NCBI GenBank assembly: GCA_030827315.1
Contig: JAURER010000003.1
Location: 1 to 64,000, forward strand
Length of the DNA: 64,000 nucleotides
Origin: Gemmatimonadota bacterium
GTDB taxonomy: Bacteria > Gemmatimonadota > Gemmatimonadetes > Longimicrobiales > Gaopeijiaceae
Direction: 5' to 3'
Shown piece after piece: positions 28,519 through 37,683 of this stretch (its first letter is position 1; every line of letters starts with the position of its first letter). Both the position numbers and the translations under genes were made by a program. The notes beneath the pieces were generated by a model that was given only the letters and a program-made list of their open reading frames with translations, made no database searches and had not been told where the DNA came from.

Positions 28519-29886
28519 ATGAAGGCCCACATCTTCCGTCAGTACGACATCCGCGGCATCGTGGGGCAGGATCTCGATTCGGAAGTCGCAGAGGCGGTCG
28601 GCCGTGCGATGGCCTCCCACGTTCGCGCCTCGTCGGGCCGGCAGAGGCCGCGCATCGCCGTCGGACACGACAACCGCACGTCGTCCCCCCACCTCGCCGC
28701 CGGCATGATCCGCGGAATCACCGCCGCGGGTGGCGACGTGCTCGACGTCGGCACCGTGCCGACCCCGGTGCTGTACTGGTCCGAGGTCACCTTCGGGACC
28801 GATGCAGGCGTTCAGATCACGGGCTCGCACAATCCGCCGGAGTGGAACGGGATCAAGATGACGTGCGGGCGGGCGGCTCTCTACGGGGACGCGATCCAGG
28901 GCCTCCTGCGGCGCATCCAGGACGACGACCTCGACTCGGGGGAAGGAAGCGTGGAGCGCGTCGACGTGCTCGACCGCTACGTGGAAGACGTCGCCGGCCG
29001 GTTCAGCCTCGCACGGCCGATGAAGGTGGCCGTGGACTGCGGAAACGGGAGCGGAGCACTCGTGGCGGAGCGCCTCTTCGAGGCCATGGGTGTCGAGATC
29101 ACGCCGCTTTTCTGCGACTCCGACGGGACCTTTCCGAACCACCATCCCGACCCGACCGTGGACGAGAATCTCGAAGATCTCATCGCGGCGGTGCGAGCGG
29201 CGCCCCACGATCTCGGGATCGCCTTCGACGGAGACGCGGACCGGATCGGGGCCGTCGACGAGCACGGAGCCATCGTGCGCGGCGACATGCTGCTGCTCCT
29301 GTTCGGCCTGGACCTCCTGGAGAAGCGGGGGCCGGGTCAGAAGCTCGTCTTCGACGTCAAGTGCAGCCAGGCGCTTCCGGAGGTGTTCGATGCGGCGGGT
29401 GGCGAGGCGATCATGTGGAAGACGGGACACTCACTTCAAAAGGTCAAGATGAAGGAGACGGGGGCGCTGCTGGCGGGCGAGCTCTCGGGTCACATCATGG
29501 TGGCCGACGACTACTTCGGCTTCGACGACGCGCTCTACGACGCCTGTCGGCTGGTGGAGCTTCTGAGCCGCTCGCAGCGCCCCCTCTCGGCCCGCGTCGC
29601 GGACTTTCCACGCTACGTCTCGACCCCCGAGATCCGCATCGACGTGACGGAGCAGCAGAAATGGGAGATCGTCGAGCGGGCCGTCGAGCACTTCAGCGCG
29701 CTGCACGACGTCATCGACGTCGACGGCGTGCGCGTACTCTTCGGCGACGGCTGGGCCCTGCTGCGCACCTCCAACACGCAGCCGGTCATCGTGGCGCGGT
29801 TCGAAGCCCGCTCGCCGGAGCGGCTCGCGGAGATCCGAGGCGAGGTCGCAGCCTGGCTCGCGGATCAGGGCGTGTCGCTCCCCTGA
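28519..29886 (+). CDS. Phosphomannomutase/phosphoglucomutase
   Basis: 455 residues of the alpha-D-phosphohexomutase family. The phosphoserine loop is GVQITGSHNPPEWNGIKM with Ser103. The Mg-binding loop is FDGDADRIGAVDE. The sugar-specificity loop reads GELSGHIMVADDYFGFDDA, and the phosphate-contact region near the C-terminus is RTSNTQPVIVARFEA. The start IFRQYDIRGIVGQDL and these loops resemble AlgC/ManB-type dual-specificity enzymes that convert Man-6-P to Man-1-P or Glc-6-P to Glc-1-P for surface sugars. It is separated from nuoN by 64 bases. Confidence 0.93.
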   Translation: MKAHIFRQYDIRGIVGQDLDSEVAEAVGRAMASHVRASSGRQRPRIAVGHDNRTSSPHLAAGMIRGITAAGGDVLDVGTVPTPVLYWSEVTFGTDAGVQITGSHNPPEWNGIKMTCGRAALYGDAIQGLLRRIQDDDLDSGEGSVERVDVLDRYVEDVAGRFSLARPMKVAVDCGNGSGALVAERLFEAMGVEITPLFCDSDGTFPNHHPDPTVDENLEDLIAAVRAAPHDLGIAFDGDADRIGAVDEHGAIVRGDMLLLLFGLDLLEKRGPGQKLVFDVKCSQALPEVFDAAGGEAIMWKTGHSLQKVKMKETGALLAGELSGHIMVADDYFGFDDALYDACRLVELLSRSQRPLSARVADFPRYVSTPEIRIDVTEQQKWEIVERAVEHFSALHDVIDVDGVRVLFGDGWALLRTSNTQPVIVARFEARSPERLAEIRGEVAAWLADQGVSLP

Positions 29887-29905
29887 TCGCGATCGGGAAG
29901 AGGCG

Positions 29906-32731
29906 ATGAACCGCTCGTCACGGGGAGGAACGGGCGCGCTGCACGGAGGGCGCCGGCTGATCGTGATCCTCGTCGCGATCGGTCTGGTCGCGGGCGTCGG
30001 TCGCGCGCTCACCGGACTCTACGTCGAAGTGCTCTGGCAGCTGCAGGCGGGCTACGCGGGCGTCTTCTGGCGCCGCGTGGCCTGGGAGTGGGGGGTGCAG
30101 GTGGCCGCTGGCGTGCTCGTGGCGGCAGTCGTGTTCCTCAACCTCCGGGTCGCGGCGACCACGCTGGGCGGCATCCAGATCCGGCGGCGGTTCGGGAACA
30201 TCGAGATCTCCGAGCAGATCCCCAGGAGGTACGTGACCTGGTCGCTCGGCACCGCCGCGGTGCTCATCGGCCTCTGGTTCGGGGCCGCCGTGCCGCCGGG
30301 CATCGGGCGACAGGCGCTGCTGGCCATCTCAGCCCCGGCGTGGGGCGTCACCGATCCCGTCCTGAACCGGGACCTCGGCTTCTACGTCTTCTGGTACCCG
30401 GTGCTGGGCAGCGCGATCACCTACGCCATGATCCTGGCCATCCTGGTCTTCACGCTCGCCACGGCGGGGTACGCGGCCACCGGGGCGGTTTCGTGGGCGC
30501 GCGGGCGCCTTCAGGCGCACGGCATCGCCCGCGTGCACCTCGGGATGATTCTGGCGATCTCTTTCCTCCTGCTGTCGCTGCGACTCTGGCTGGGCCGTTA
30601 CGAGCTTCTCATGAGCGGAAGCTCGGCGGTGCAGGGGATCTTCGGGTTCACGGACGCGCATGCCCGACTTCCCGCGCTCCGCACCCTCGCCGTCATCAGC
30701 GCGGGCGCGGGGGCCGCGACCGCTTGGGGCGCGCTGCGAGACCGCGGGTGGGCGCTCGTCACCTCGTTCACGGTCGTCGTCCTCTCCACGGTCCTCATCG
30801 GCAACGTCTATCCGTCGCTCATCCAGAACTTCCGTGTCGAGCCAAACGAGCTGCAGCGCGAGACTCCCTACATCGAGCACGCGCTGGACTTCACGCGACG
30901 CGGTTTCGGTCTGGAGGAGACCGAGCGCCGCAGCTTGCAGCACGACGCCGACGTCGCGCTGGACTGGGACGAGGCCGCGCGTCAGTTCGCCGGCCTGCCC
31001 GTGTGGGGGAGGGACCCATTGCGGACGACCTTCCAGGAAGTCGAAGCCCGCTTCTCCTACTACGACTTCGACGGAGTCTTCATCGACCGGTACCCGTCCT
31101 CGGAAGGGCTGACTCCCGTAGCCATCGCGGTCCGGAAGATCGACCCGGCCGGCATCCAGGGAATCCAGGGAAGCAACTGGCAGAACACGCGCCTCCGCGA
31201 GCGATACGTGTCCGGGATGGGCGCGGTAGCGTCCGTCGCCAACCGCCGTTCGCCCGACGGGCGGCCGGAAATGCTCCTCGCCGGCATTCCGCCGGTCGCC
31301 GCGCAGAGTACCGCCGGCGTGACTCCCCTGACGCTGCAGCGTCCCCAGGTCTACTACGGAGCATACGCGGTACGCTCGGGGTCGCTGCCCGGGGGGGGCG
31401 ACTACGCGATCGTCACCCCGGGCGACGACCAGTACCGAAACCCCGATGGCGTGGTCGGGCTCGCCGGCGAGGACTTCCCCGAGGGGATCCCGCTCTCCTC
31501 GGCGCTGCGCTCCGCGCTCCTCGCCTGGCGGTTCGGTACCGCGAACCTCCTGTTCTCTTCTGAGATCCACTCCGAAAGCCGCCTCATCCACCGACGGGAC
31601 GTCGTCGAGCGCGCAGAGGCGATCGCGCCCTTCCTCCGCTTTCCGGAAGTGCCCTATCCGGTCATCCACGAGGGACGGATCGTCTGGGTCCTTGAGGCGT
31701 TCACCGGGACGAGGGCCTTCCCGCTCGCCGCCGTGCACCCGATGGGCGCCCTCGGTACGTCGGGCCGGTTCGTCCGCTACGTCCGCAACAGCGTCAAGGT
31801 CACGGTCGATGCGGTGACCGGTGACGTCCGCTTCTACAGGGTGCCCATCCACGATCCCCTCGCCGACGCCCTCGACCAGGCGTATCCGGGGCTCCTCGAA
31901 CCCATGGAGTCGATGCCGGAGGGGCTGCGCAGCCATCTGCGCTACCCCCGCTCGCTCCTGGCCCTGCAGTCGAGGGTGCTCCTGCAGTACCACCAGGAGA
32001 CCGCACCCGTCTTCCACGGCCAACAGGACGTCTGGAGCGAGCCGGAGGAGCTCGCCAAGAGCACCAGCCCGGTGCCGTACGAAGCGGAATACGGGATCTG
32101 GCGGCTTCCGGGCGAGGAGGAGGCGCGCTTTCACCTCACCACCGTCTTCGTCCCGAGCGGCCGCGAGAACCTCACGGCCATCTTCGTCGGACGCACCGAC
32201 GCAGCGGGCCGCCCCGAGACGGTCCTGATGGACGTGCCGGTGGACCAGCAGCTGCTCGGCCCGAGGCAGATCGAGGCACAGGTCGAGCAGGATCCCGTGA
32301 TCTCGCAGCAGTTCTCCCTCTGGCGCACGGGAGGGAGCGAGGTCTGGACCGGGCACCTGCACCTGGTGCCCGTGGGCGAGCGGCTCCTCTACGTCGAACC
32401 GGTCTTCCTCGCGGCGACGAATGACGCCATTCCCGAGCTTCGTCGTTTCGTGGTGAGCGACGGGAGGGAAGTCGTCATGACCGAGACGCTGCCCGAGGCC
32501 TTCGTCCAGCTGTCCGGTCGCGCCGCCCCGGCGCCGGCCGGGGTCGCCGACGCTCCGTGGCCCCAGGAACCGCCGGTTACGGGCCAGGCCACCGGAAGCT
32601 GGCCGGTCGAGGCGTTGCGGCTCCTCGAGCAGGCCGAGACCCGCGCCCGTGCCGGGGACTGGCAGGGGTACGGCGTGGCCCTGGACGAGCTCCGCGAACT
32701 CCTGCGGCGGCTCCAGGGCGGCGGCGGGTGA
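29906..32731 (+). CDS. UPF0182 family large membrane protein
   Basis: 941 residues. The N-terminal third has about seven hydrophobic helices (starting at 12-32, then near 60-75 and 105-125). The rest is a large hydrophilic, probably extracytoplasmic domain with family phrases such as YPSLIQNFRVEPNELQRETPYIEHAL, GIPLSSALRSALLAWRFG and LRYPRSLLALQSRVLLQYH (short parts QNFRVEPNELQRE and RYPRSLLALQ). COG1615/UPF0182 proteins occur in actinobacteria, cyanobacteria and several other phyla and have no established function. The C-terminus ends in a short helical segment. It follows the phosphomannomutase by 19 bases and may share its transcript. Confidence 0.88.
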   Translation: MNRSSRGGTGALHGGRRLIVILVAIGLVAGVGRALTGLYVEVLWQLQAGYAGVFWRRVAWEWGVQVAAGVLVAAVVFLNLRVAATTLGGIQIRRRFGNIEISEQIPRRYVTWSLGTAAVLIGLWFGAAVPPGIGRQALLAISAPAWGVTDPVLNRDLGFYVFWYPVLGSAITYAMILAILVFTLATAGYAATGAVSWARGRLQAHGIARVHLGMILAISFLLLSLRLWLGRYELLMSGSSAVQGIFGFTDAHARLPALRTLAVISAGAGAATAWGALRDRGWALVTSFTVVVLSTVLIGNVYPSLIQNFRVEPNELQRETPYIEHALDFTRRGFGLEETERRSLQHDADVALDWDEAARQFAGLPVWGRDPLRTTFQEVEARFSYYDFDGVFIDRYPSSEGLTPVAIAVRKIDPAGIQGIQGSNWQNTRLRERYVSGMGAVASVANRRSPDGRPEMLLAGIPPVAAQSTAGVTPLTLQRPQVYYGAYAVRSGSLPGGGDYAIVTPGDDQYRNPDGVVGLAGEDFPEGIPLSSALRSALLAWRFGTANLLFSSEIHSESRLIHRRDVVERAEAIAPFLRFPEVPYPVIHEGRIVWVLEAFTGTRAFPLAAVHPMGALGTSGRFVRYVRNSVKVTVDAVTGDVRFYRVPIHDPLADALDQAYPGLLEPMESMPEGLRSHLRYPRSLLALQSRVLLQYHQETAPVFHGQQDVWSEPEELAKSTSPVPYEAEYGIWRLPGEEEARFHLTTVFVPSGRENLTAIFVGRTDAAGRPETVLMDVPVDQQLLGPRQIEAQVEQDPVISQQFSLWRTGGSEVWTGHLHLVPVGERLLYVEPVFLAATNDAIPELRRFVVSDGREVVMTETLPEAFVQLSGRAAPAPAGVADAPWPQEPPVTGQATGSWPVEALRLLEQAETRARAGDWQGYGVALDELRELLRRLQGGGG

Positions 32732-32770
32732 CGCAGCCCGAAGGGCCCTCGCGACCCCCGGCCTCTACCG

Positions 32771-32799
32771 TTGATCGCCCCCCGGTGCTCTGGTAGGTT
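32771..32799 (+). promoter_or_regulatory. Putative sucCD promoter
   Basis: TTGATC (32771-32776), 17-base spacer, TAGGTT (32794-32799). The -10 has the TAnnTT form shared with kdsB and nuo. It implies a leader of about 50 bases before sucC. Confidence 0.5.
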
Positions 32800-32808
32800 C
32801 CTTTGCTC

Positions 32809-32830
32809 TCCCGCGGCCTAACGCGCGGGA
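32809..32830 (+). other. Stem-loop in the sucC leader
   Basis: TCCCGCG-GCCTAACG-CGCGGGA is a perfect 7-bp stem with an 8-base loop, just downstream of the predicted transcription start. It is followed by an A-rich single-stranded stretch and no Shine-Dalgarno sequence before ATG 32858. It could protect the mRNA 5' end. Confidence 0.35.
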
Positions 32831-32857
32831 CAACCAGAAACCAGCGACCGACAACGT

Positions 32858-33991
32858 ATGGACATCCACGAGTACCAGGCCAAGGAGCGCTTCATCGCGG
32901 CCGGGATTCCCGTTCCCCCGGGCAGGATCGCGACCACCGCCGACGAGGCCGAAGCGATCGCGAGGGATTTCGGCGGTCCGGTCATGGTCAAGGCACAGGT
33001 CCACTCCGGAGGCCGGGGCAAGGCGGGGGGCGTGAAGTACGCCGCCGACGCCGCCGCGGCCCGTGAGCACGCCTCCCGGATTCTCGGGATGGACATCAAG
33101 GGGCTGACGGTCGAGAAGGTCCTGGTCACGCCGGCAGAGGACATCGCCAGCGAGGCGTACGTCGGGGTCCTCGTCGACCGGAAGACGCAGGCGGCGACCT
33201 TCATGGTCTCGGCCGAGGGCGGGATGGACATCGAGGAGGTCGCCGCGACGAACCCCGATGCGATCCGCCGACTTGCCGTCGATCCCCGGTACGGTCTTCT
33301 TCCGCACCAGGCCTACTGGCTCGCGAACTTCCTGTACGAGGAACCGGCGCACATCAGGCAGGCCGCCAGCGTGATCGCCCGGCTCTACGACTCCTTCGTG
33401 GACTCCGGGGCCTCGATGACGGAGATCAATCCGCTCATCACGACCCCCGACGGAGCGGTCAAGGCGATCGACGCCAAGATGAGCATCGACGACAACGAGC
33501 TCTTCCGTCGGCCCGACGTCGCAGCCATGCGCGACAACTCGGCCGAGCCGGCGTCGGAGACGAAGGCCCGCGAGGCGAGTCTCTCGTACGTGAAGCTCGA
33601 CGGAAGCGTCGGCTGCTGCGTCAACGGCGCGGGCCTGGCCATGGCGACCATGGATCTGGTGAAGTACTACGGCGGCGAGCCGGCGAACTTCCTCGACATC
33701 GGCGGATCGTCCAATCCGGACAAAGTCGTGGCGGCGCTCGAGATCATCACCTCGGATCCGAACGTCAAGTCGATCCTCTTCAACATCTTCGGTGGAATCA
33801 CCCGCTGTGACGACGTGGCCAACGGGATCGTCGAGGCCACGAAGCGGATCCAGATCGACGTCCCGATCGTGATTCGTCTCACGGGCACCAACGAAGAGCT
33901 CGCGCTCGAGATCCTCGAAAAGGCCGGGTTCTCGGCCTACACCTCCATGGACGCGGTCGTCGAAAAGGCCGTTCAGCTGGCCAACGCGTAA
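32858..33991 (+). CDS. sucC: Succinate-CoA ligase (ADP-forming) subunit beta
   Basis: 377 residues. The ATP-grasp domain is N-terminal: [12 protein letters not shown] start, [19 protein letters not shown] nucleotide loop, and MTEINPLI metal-binding motif near 187-194. The C-terminal CoA-ligase domain has [29 protein letters not shown] (core [10 protein letters not shown]) and [14 protein letters not shown]. It interconverts succinyl-CoA and succinate with nucleoside triphosphate formation in the TCA cycle. Eleven bases separate it from sucD. Confidence 0.96.
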   Translation: MDIHEYQAKERFIAAGIPVPPGRIATTADEAEAIARDFGGPVMVKAQVHSGGRGKAGGVKYAADAAAAREHASRILGMDIKGLTVEKVLVTPAEDIASEAYVGVLVDRKTQAATFMVSAEGGMDIEEVAATNPDAIRRLAVDPRYGLLPHQAYWLANFLYEEPAHIRQAASVIARLYDSFVDSGASMTEINPLITTPDGAVKAIDAKMSIDDNELFRRPDVAAMRDNSAEPASETKAREASLSYVKLDGSVGCCVNGAGLAMATMDLVKYYGGEPANFLDIGGSSNPDKVVAALEIITSDPNVKSILFNIFGGITRCDDVANGIVEATKRIQIDVPIVIRLTGTNEELALEILEKAGFSAYTSMDAVVEKAVQLANA

Positions 33992-34002
33992 GGCGCACAG
34001 AC

Positions 34003-34887
34003 ATGTCGATCTTCATCGATTCCGATACCAGGCTGGTCGTCCAGGGCATCACTGGACGCGACGGCTCCTTCCACACCCGCCAGATGATGGAGTACGGCAC
34101 GCAGGTCGTGGCCGGCGTGACTCCCGGCAAGGGTGGACAGACCTTCGAAGGCCCGGGCGGCAGGACCGCTCCGATCTTCAACTCCATGGACGAGGCCGTG
34201 GCCGAGACCGGGGCCAATACCTCGGTCATCTACGTGCCGCCCGCGTTCGCCGCAGATGCCGTGCTGGAGGCCGCCGACTCCGGGGTCACCTTCGTCGTGG
34301 CGATCACCGAGGGCGTACCGGTGCTGGACATGGCGCGCGCCCACGCGTTCGCCCGTGACAAGGGCGTGCGCGTCCTCGGGCCGAACTGCCCGGGCCTGAT
34401 CTCCCCCGGAAAGTCCAAGGTGGGAATCCTGCCGGCTCAGATCGTGACGGAGGGCCCCATCGGCGTCGTGTCCCGCTCGGGGACGCTCACGTACGAGGCG
34501 GTCTTCCAGCTGACCAACGTCGGACTCGGCCAGACCACGTGCGTCGGCATCGGCGGTGACCCGCTCATCGGAACGAATTTCATCGACTGTCTCAAGGCCT
34601 TCCAGGCCGACCCCGACACGACCGCGGTGGTGATGATCGGCGAGATCGGCGGCACGGACGAGCAGGAAGCGGCCGCCTTCGTGAAGGAGCACATGACGAA
34701 GCCCGTCGTGGGCTTCATCGCCGGTCAGACGGCGCCTCCGGGCCGCCGCATGGGCCACGCGGGAGCGATCATCAGCGGGTCGGCGGGCACGGCGGAAGAG
34801 AAAATGAAGGCGTTCGCGGACAACGGCATCGCCGTGGCGAAGCGTCCGGCCGACATCGTGGGACTCATCCAAGATGCGATCGCCTGA
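34003..34887 (+). CDS. sucD: Succinate-CoA ligase subunit alpha
   Basis: 294 residues. The Rossmann CoA-binding domain starts [13 protein letters not shown], and [12 protein letters not shown] follows. The phosphohistidine loop is [21 protein letters not shown] with His252 as the phosphorylated residue. The [19 protein letters not shown] segment is also diagnostic (core [14 protein letters not shown]). It forms the complete enzyme with the adjacent SucC. The last 14 bases overlap the longest reading of the CBS gene. Confidence 0.96.
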   Translation: MSIFIDSDTRLVVQGITGRDGSFHTRQMMEYGTQVVAGVTPGKGGQTFEGPGGRTAPIFNSMDEAVAETGANTSVIYVPPAFAADAVLEAADSGVTFVVAITEGVPVLDMARAHAFARDKGVRVLGPNCPGLISPGKSKVGILPAQIVTEGPIGVVSRSGTLTYEAVFQLTNVGLGQTTCVGIGGDPLIGTNFIDCLKAFQADPDTTAVVMIGEIGGTDEQEAAAFVKEHMTKPVVGFIAGQTAPPGRRMGHAGAIISGSAGTAEEKMKAFADNGIAVAKRPADIVGLIQDAIA

Positions 34888-34948
34888 CGTGCGGACCACC
34901 GTCCTCCGTCCCCGTGGGTTCCCGGGGCGTGCAACGAGGGAGGTCATC

Positions 34949-35425
34949 GTGAAGAAGCCCACGGGTGAGAAGCTGCTCGTGCAGCACGCCATCCAGCCCG
35001 TGCAGTACCGGGTTTATGCGGACACGCCTCTGGCGGAGGTGGTGGATCTGATGGTCCGCCGCTCCGTGCCGGCGGTACCCGTGGTTGGAGAACGCTACGA
35101 GGTCCTCGGAATCATCACCGCCGGCGACGCCCTGCGTGAAGTCCTCGATGACGGAGCTGCCCAGGAGAGACGAAGGGAGGGGGTCGGGGGCGTCGGCTCC
35201 GGTACCCCGAGAAGGGCGCGGGACGTCATGACGCGTGCCGTGCTCTGCGTGTCCGAGACGCAGCCGCTGGTCGACGCCGCGCGCACGATGGTGAACAGGA
35301 AGGTCCAGCAGCTCCCCGTCGTCCGCGACGGAGAGCTGGTGGGCCTGATCACGAGAGACGCGGTCCTCGAAGCGCTCCGGCCCGCACACAAAGAACCCTC
35401 AGACAACCCGGACGAACGTTCATGA
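34949..35425 (+). CDS. CBS-domain protein
   Basis: 158 residues from GTG 34949, chosen because GGGAGGT lies five bases upstream; an ATG at 34874 inside sucD would add 25 unconserved residues. The protein is essentially two CBS motifs: about 12-65 ([26 protein letters not shown], then [11 protein letters not shown]) and about 92-145 ([34 protein letters not shown], then [11 protein letters not shown]). The pair would bind an adenine nucleotide and act as an energy sensor. It is sandwiched between sucCD and ndk, both nucleotide-handling genes. The partner is unknown. Confidence 0.85.
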   Translation: MKKPTGEKLLVQHAIQPVQYRVYADTPLAEVVDLMVRRSVPAVPVVGERYEVLGIITAGDALREVLDDGAAQERRREGVGGVGSGTPRRARDVMTRAVLCVSETQPLVDAARTMVNRKVQQLPVVRDGELVGLITRDAVLEALRPAHKEPSDNPDERS

Positions 35426-35841
35426 GCCTCACACTGGCGATCATCAAGCCCGACGCGGTCGGATCGGGAAAGGCCGGTAAGATCCTCGCGCACCTCGAGT
35501 CCGCGGGCTTCACGGTCCGCGCCCTGCGCCTCACCACGCTCGACAAGACCCAGGCAGGCGCGTTCTACGCCGTGCACGCCGGGCGCCCGTTCTACGACGA
35601 GCTGGTCGACTTCATGACGTCCGGACCGGTCATGCCGATGGTCCTCGAGGCGGATGACGCGGTGGCGAAGCTTCGGGACGCGATCGGCGCCACGGATCCT
35701 GCCCAGGCGGCCGAGGGCACCGTGCGGAGGCTCTACGCCGAGTCGAAGGGACGCAACGCCATCCACGCTTCGGATTCCGACGAGAACGCGGCGATCGAGA
35801 TCGGCTTCTTCTTCTCGATGCACGAGCGACTCGGCCTCTGA
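35422..35841 (+). CDS. ndk: Nucleoside diphosphate kinase
   Basis: 139 residues. Transfers the gamma phosphate from ATP to other NDPs and dNDPs. AIIKPDAV at the start, the Kpn-type loop region, and NAIHASDS with the phosphohistidine His115 are all in place. [22 protein letters not shown] is the nucleotide-binding head (core [15 protein letters not shown]). Coupled to the CBS gene by an ATGA overlap. It may use the GTP or ATP made by SucCD. Confidence 0.96.
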   Translation: MSLTLAIIKPDAVGSGKAGKILAHLESAGFTVRALRLTTLDKTQAGAFYAVHAGRPFYDELVDFMTSGPVMPMVLEADDAVAKLRDAIGATDPAQAAEGTVRRLYAESKGRNAIHASDSDENAAIEIGFFFSMHERLGL

Positions 35842-35869
35842 GCCCGTCCCGGGGGGCACCCCGCGTCGC

Positions 35870-35897
35870 TGGACATTCCTCCTGCGGTTGCTAGCTT
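35870..35897 (+). promoter_or_regulatory. Putative promoter of the yceD-rpmF-fab cluster
   Basis: TGGACA (35870-35875), 16-base spacer, TAGCTT (35892-35897). The ATG of yceD lies only nine bases past the -10 start-to-start spacing would allow for a leader, so the transcript would begin at or within one or two bases of the start codon. Confidence 0.4.
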
Positions 35898-35905
35898 TCC
35901 CGACT

Positions 35906-36415
35906 ATGCTCAGAGTTGATCTCGGGCAACTGGACCGTGAGGGCTCGGTCGCCGTGGAAGCCAGTATTCCCGCGGAGGACGGGCTGTGGGACGGCGCCGG
36001 TCTCCTCTGGGACGGTGACGTCGTCGTGAAGCTTCAGGCGACGTTCGCTGGAACGGGAGAGGTCGTCGCCAGGGGTACCGTCGAAGGGAGGCTTCGCCAG
36101 GAGTGCCGGCGCTGCCTCAAGGCGGTGGACACCCCCTATGCGCAGGCCCTCACGCTGGTGTTCGTGTCGGACGGCTCGGAGGAGGACGGCGATGGCGGCG
36201 CGTACGGTTTCGACGCCGACCAGGCCGAGTTGGACCTTGGCGAAGCAGTCCGCGAGGAAGTGGTCCTCGCGGTCAATCCCTACGTAGTTTGCGATCCGGA
36301 GTGCAAAGGGCTCTGTTCGCGTTGCGGGGCGGACCTCAACGAGGGCCCCTGCCACTGCAGCGAGAATGAGTTCGATCCCCGCTGGGAAGCACTCCGGCGT
36401 CTGAAGAGCGAGTGA
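35906..36415 (+). CDS. YceD/DUF177 family protein
   Basis: 169 residues from ATG 35906. The DUF177 core is VVARGTVEGRLRQECRRCLKAV with the conserved CxxC. The C-terminus has a further set of Cys (CDPECKGLCSRCGADLNEGPCHC) and ends DPRWEALRRLKSE, as in most family members. YceD homologues sit directly before rpmF in many bacteria and are linked to 23S rRNA processing or ribosome assembly. Here the same order is seen, three bases before rpmF. Probably translated from a leaderless mRNA. Confidence 0.9.
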   Translation: MLRVDLGQLDREGSVAVEASIPAEDGLWDGAGLLWDGDVVVKLQATFAGTGEVVARGTVEGRLRQECRRCLKAVDTPYAQALTLVFVSDGSEEDGDGGAYGFDADQAELDLGEAVREEVVLAVNPYVVCDPECKGLCSRCGADLNEGPCHCSENEFDPRWEALRRLKSE

Positions 36416-36418
36416 GAC

Positions 36419-36601
36419 ATGGCTGTTCCAAAGAAGCGCACGTCCAAGCAGCGCAAGCGGAAGCGGCGCACCCATTACAAGGCCGAGGGCGTGACCGTCC
36501 ACGAGTGCCCCAAGTGCGGCGACCCGAAAGTCCCGCATCGTGTCTGCCCCACGTGCGGACACTACAAGGGCGAGCCGGTCCTCGACATCGTCGAAGACTG
36601 A
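36419..36601 (+). CDS. rpmF: Ribosomal protein L32
   Basis: 60 residues. [21 protein letters not shown] is the L32 start. Two CxxC pairs ([18 protein letters not shown]) form the zinc ribbon of the C+ type. Location between yceD and plsX is the classical arrangement linking ribosome and lipid synthesis. Confidence 0.96.
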   Translation: MAVPKKRTSKQRKRKRRTHYKAEGVTVHECPKCGDPKVPHRVCPTCGHYKGEPVLDIVED

Positions 36602-36686
36602 TCGACGGTCGCCGACATAGGACGAAGCGGACGGCTGACACGCGTGCCCTCCGCCCGGCCCCGTCACCCCAACCCCGGAAATCCCC

Positions 36687-37670
36687 GTGCGAATAGCCCT
36701 CGACGCGATGGGAACCGATCGGGCACCCGGACCTGAGGTCGCGGGTGCCTTGGCTGCGCTTCGCGCGCAGGACATGGGTGATCTCGAGGTCCTCCTTGTC
36801 GGGGATGAAGGGGCGATCAGGGCGGAGCTGGCGCAATTCGGCGACATCCCGTCAGGGATCGAGATCCACCACGCCGCGGACCGCGTGTCGGCAGAGGACT
36901 CGCCGGCTTCGGTGATCCGTCGCAAGCCTGATTCCTCGATCGCCGTGGGCCTCCGGCTGCACAAGGAAGGGAAGGCCGACGCCTTCGTCAGCGCGGGCTC
37001 GACCGGCGCCGTCATGGCAGCCTCGCTCTTCATCCTCCGCCCGCTGCCCGGAGTGGATCGCCCCCCGGTGGGTACGCTGCTGCCCACGGCGCGCGACCTT
37101 TGCCTGCTGCTCGACGCCGGCGCCAACATCGACTGCAAGCCGTCTCATCTGGTCCAGTTCGCCCACCTCGGCTCCGTCTACGCGAGGGACGCCATGGGCC
37201 GCGCGAACCCGCGGGTGGGTCTCCTCAACATCGGCGAGGAGCCCGGCAAGGGAGATGCGCTCACCGCCGAAGCATACGAGCTCCTCTCACGCGAGTCCGG
37301 ACTGAACTTCATCGGAAACATCGAGGGCCGCGACATCGTGCGCGGGGACTGCGACGTCATCGTCTGCGACGGCTTCGTCGGGAACATCCTTCTGAAGTTC
37401 TACGAGTCCGTCGCCGGCTACATCGTGGACCTCCTGCGCGTGGAGCTCGACAAGGTCCCCGATCGCAAGGTCGACCTCGACCACGTGTTCCGGGTGCTCG
37501 ACTATGCCGAGTACGGCGGCGCGCCCCTCCTCGGACTGGGGGGCGTCTCCATCATCTGTCACGGAAGTTCTCCGCCCAGGGCGATCCAGAACGCCCTTGC
37601 CGTGGCCGCGCGCGCGGTCCGGTCCGGCCTGGTTCGACACAGCGCCGAGGACGTGGGGCACCCCTCCTAG
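36687..37670 (+). CDS. plsX: Phosphate acyltransferase PlsX
   Basis: 327 residues from GTG 36687. Makes acyl-phosphate from acyl-ACP for glycerolipid synthesis. Family markers: RIALDAMGTDRAPGPEV start, SAGSTGAVMAAS near 109, DAGANIDCKP, GLLNIGEEPGKGDALT and VCDGFVGNILLKFYES. The C-terminal SIICHGSSPPRAIQNAL is also typical. It stands 85 bases after rpmF and 13 before fabH. Confidence 0.95.
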   Translation: MRIALDAMGTDRAPGPEVAGALAALRAQDMGDLEVLLVGDEGAIRAELAQFGDIPSGIEIHHAADRVSAEDSPASVIRRKPDSSIAVGLRLHKEGKADAFVSAGSTGAVMAASLFILRPLPGVDRPPVGTLLPTARDLCLLLDAGANIDCKPSHLVQFAHLGSVYARDAMGRANPRVGLLNIGEEPGKGDALTAEAYELLSRESGLNFIGNIEGRDIVRGDCDVIVCDGFVGNILLKFYESVAGYIVDLLRVELDKVPDRKVDLDHVFRVLDYAEYGGAPLLGLGGVSIICHGSSPPRAIQNALAVAARAVRSGLVRHSAEDVGHPS

Positions 37671-37683
37671 CCAGGGATCGATC

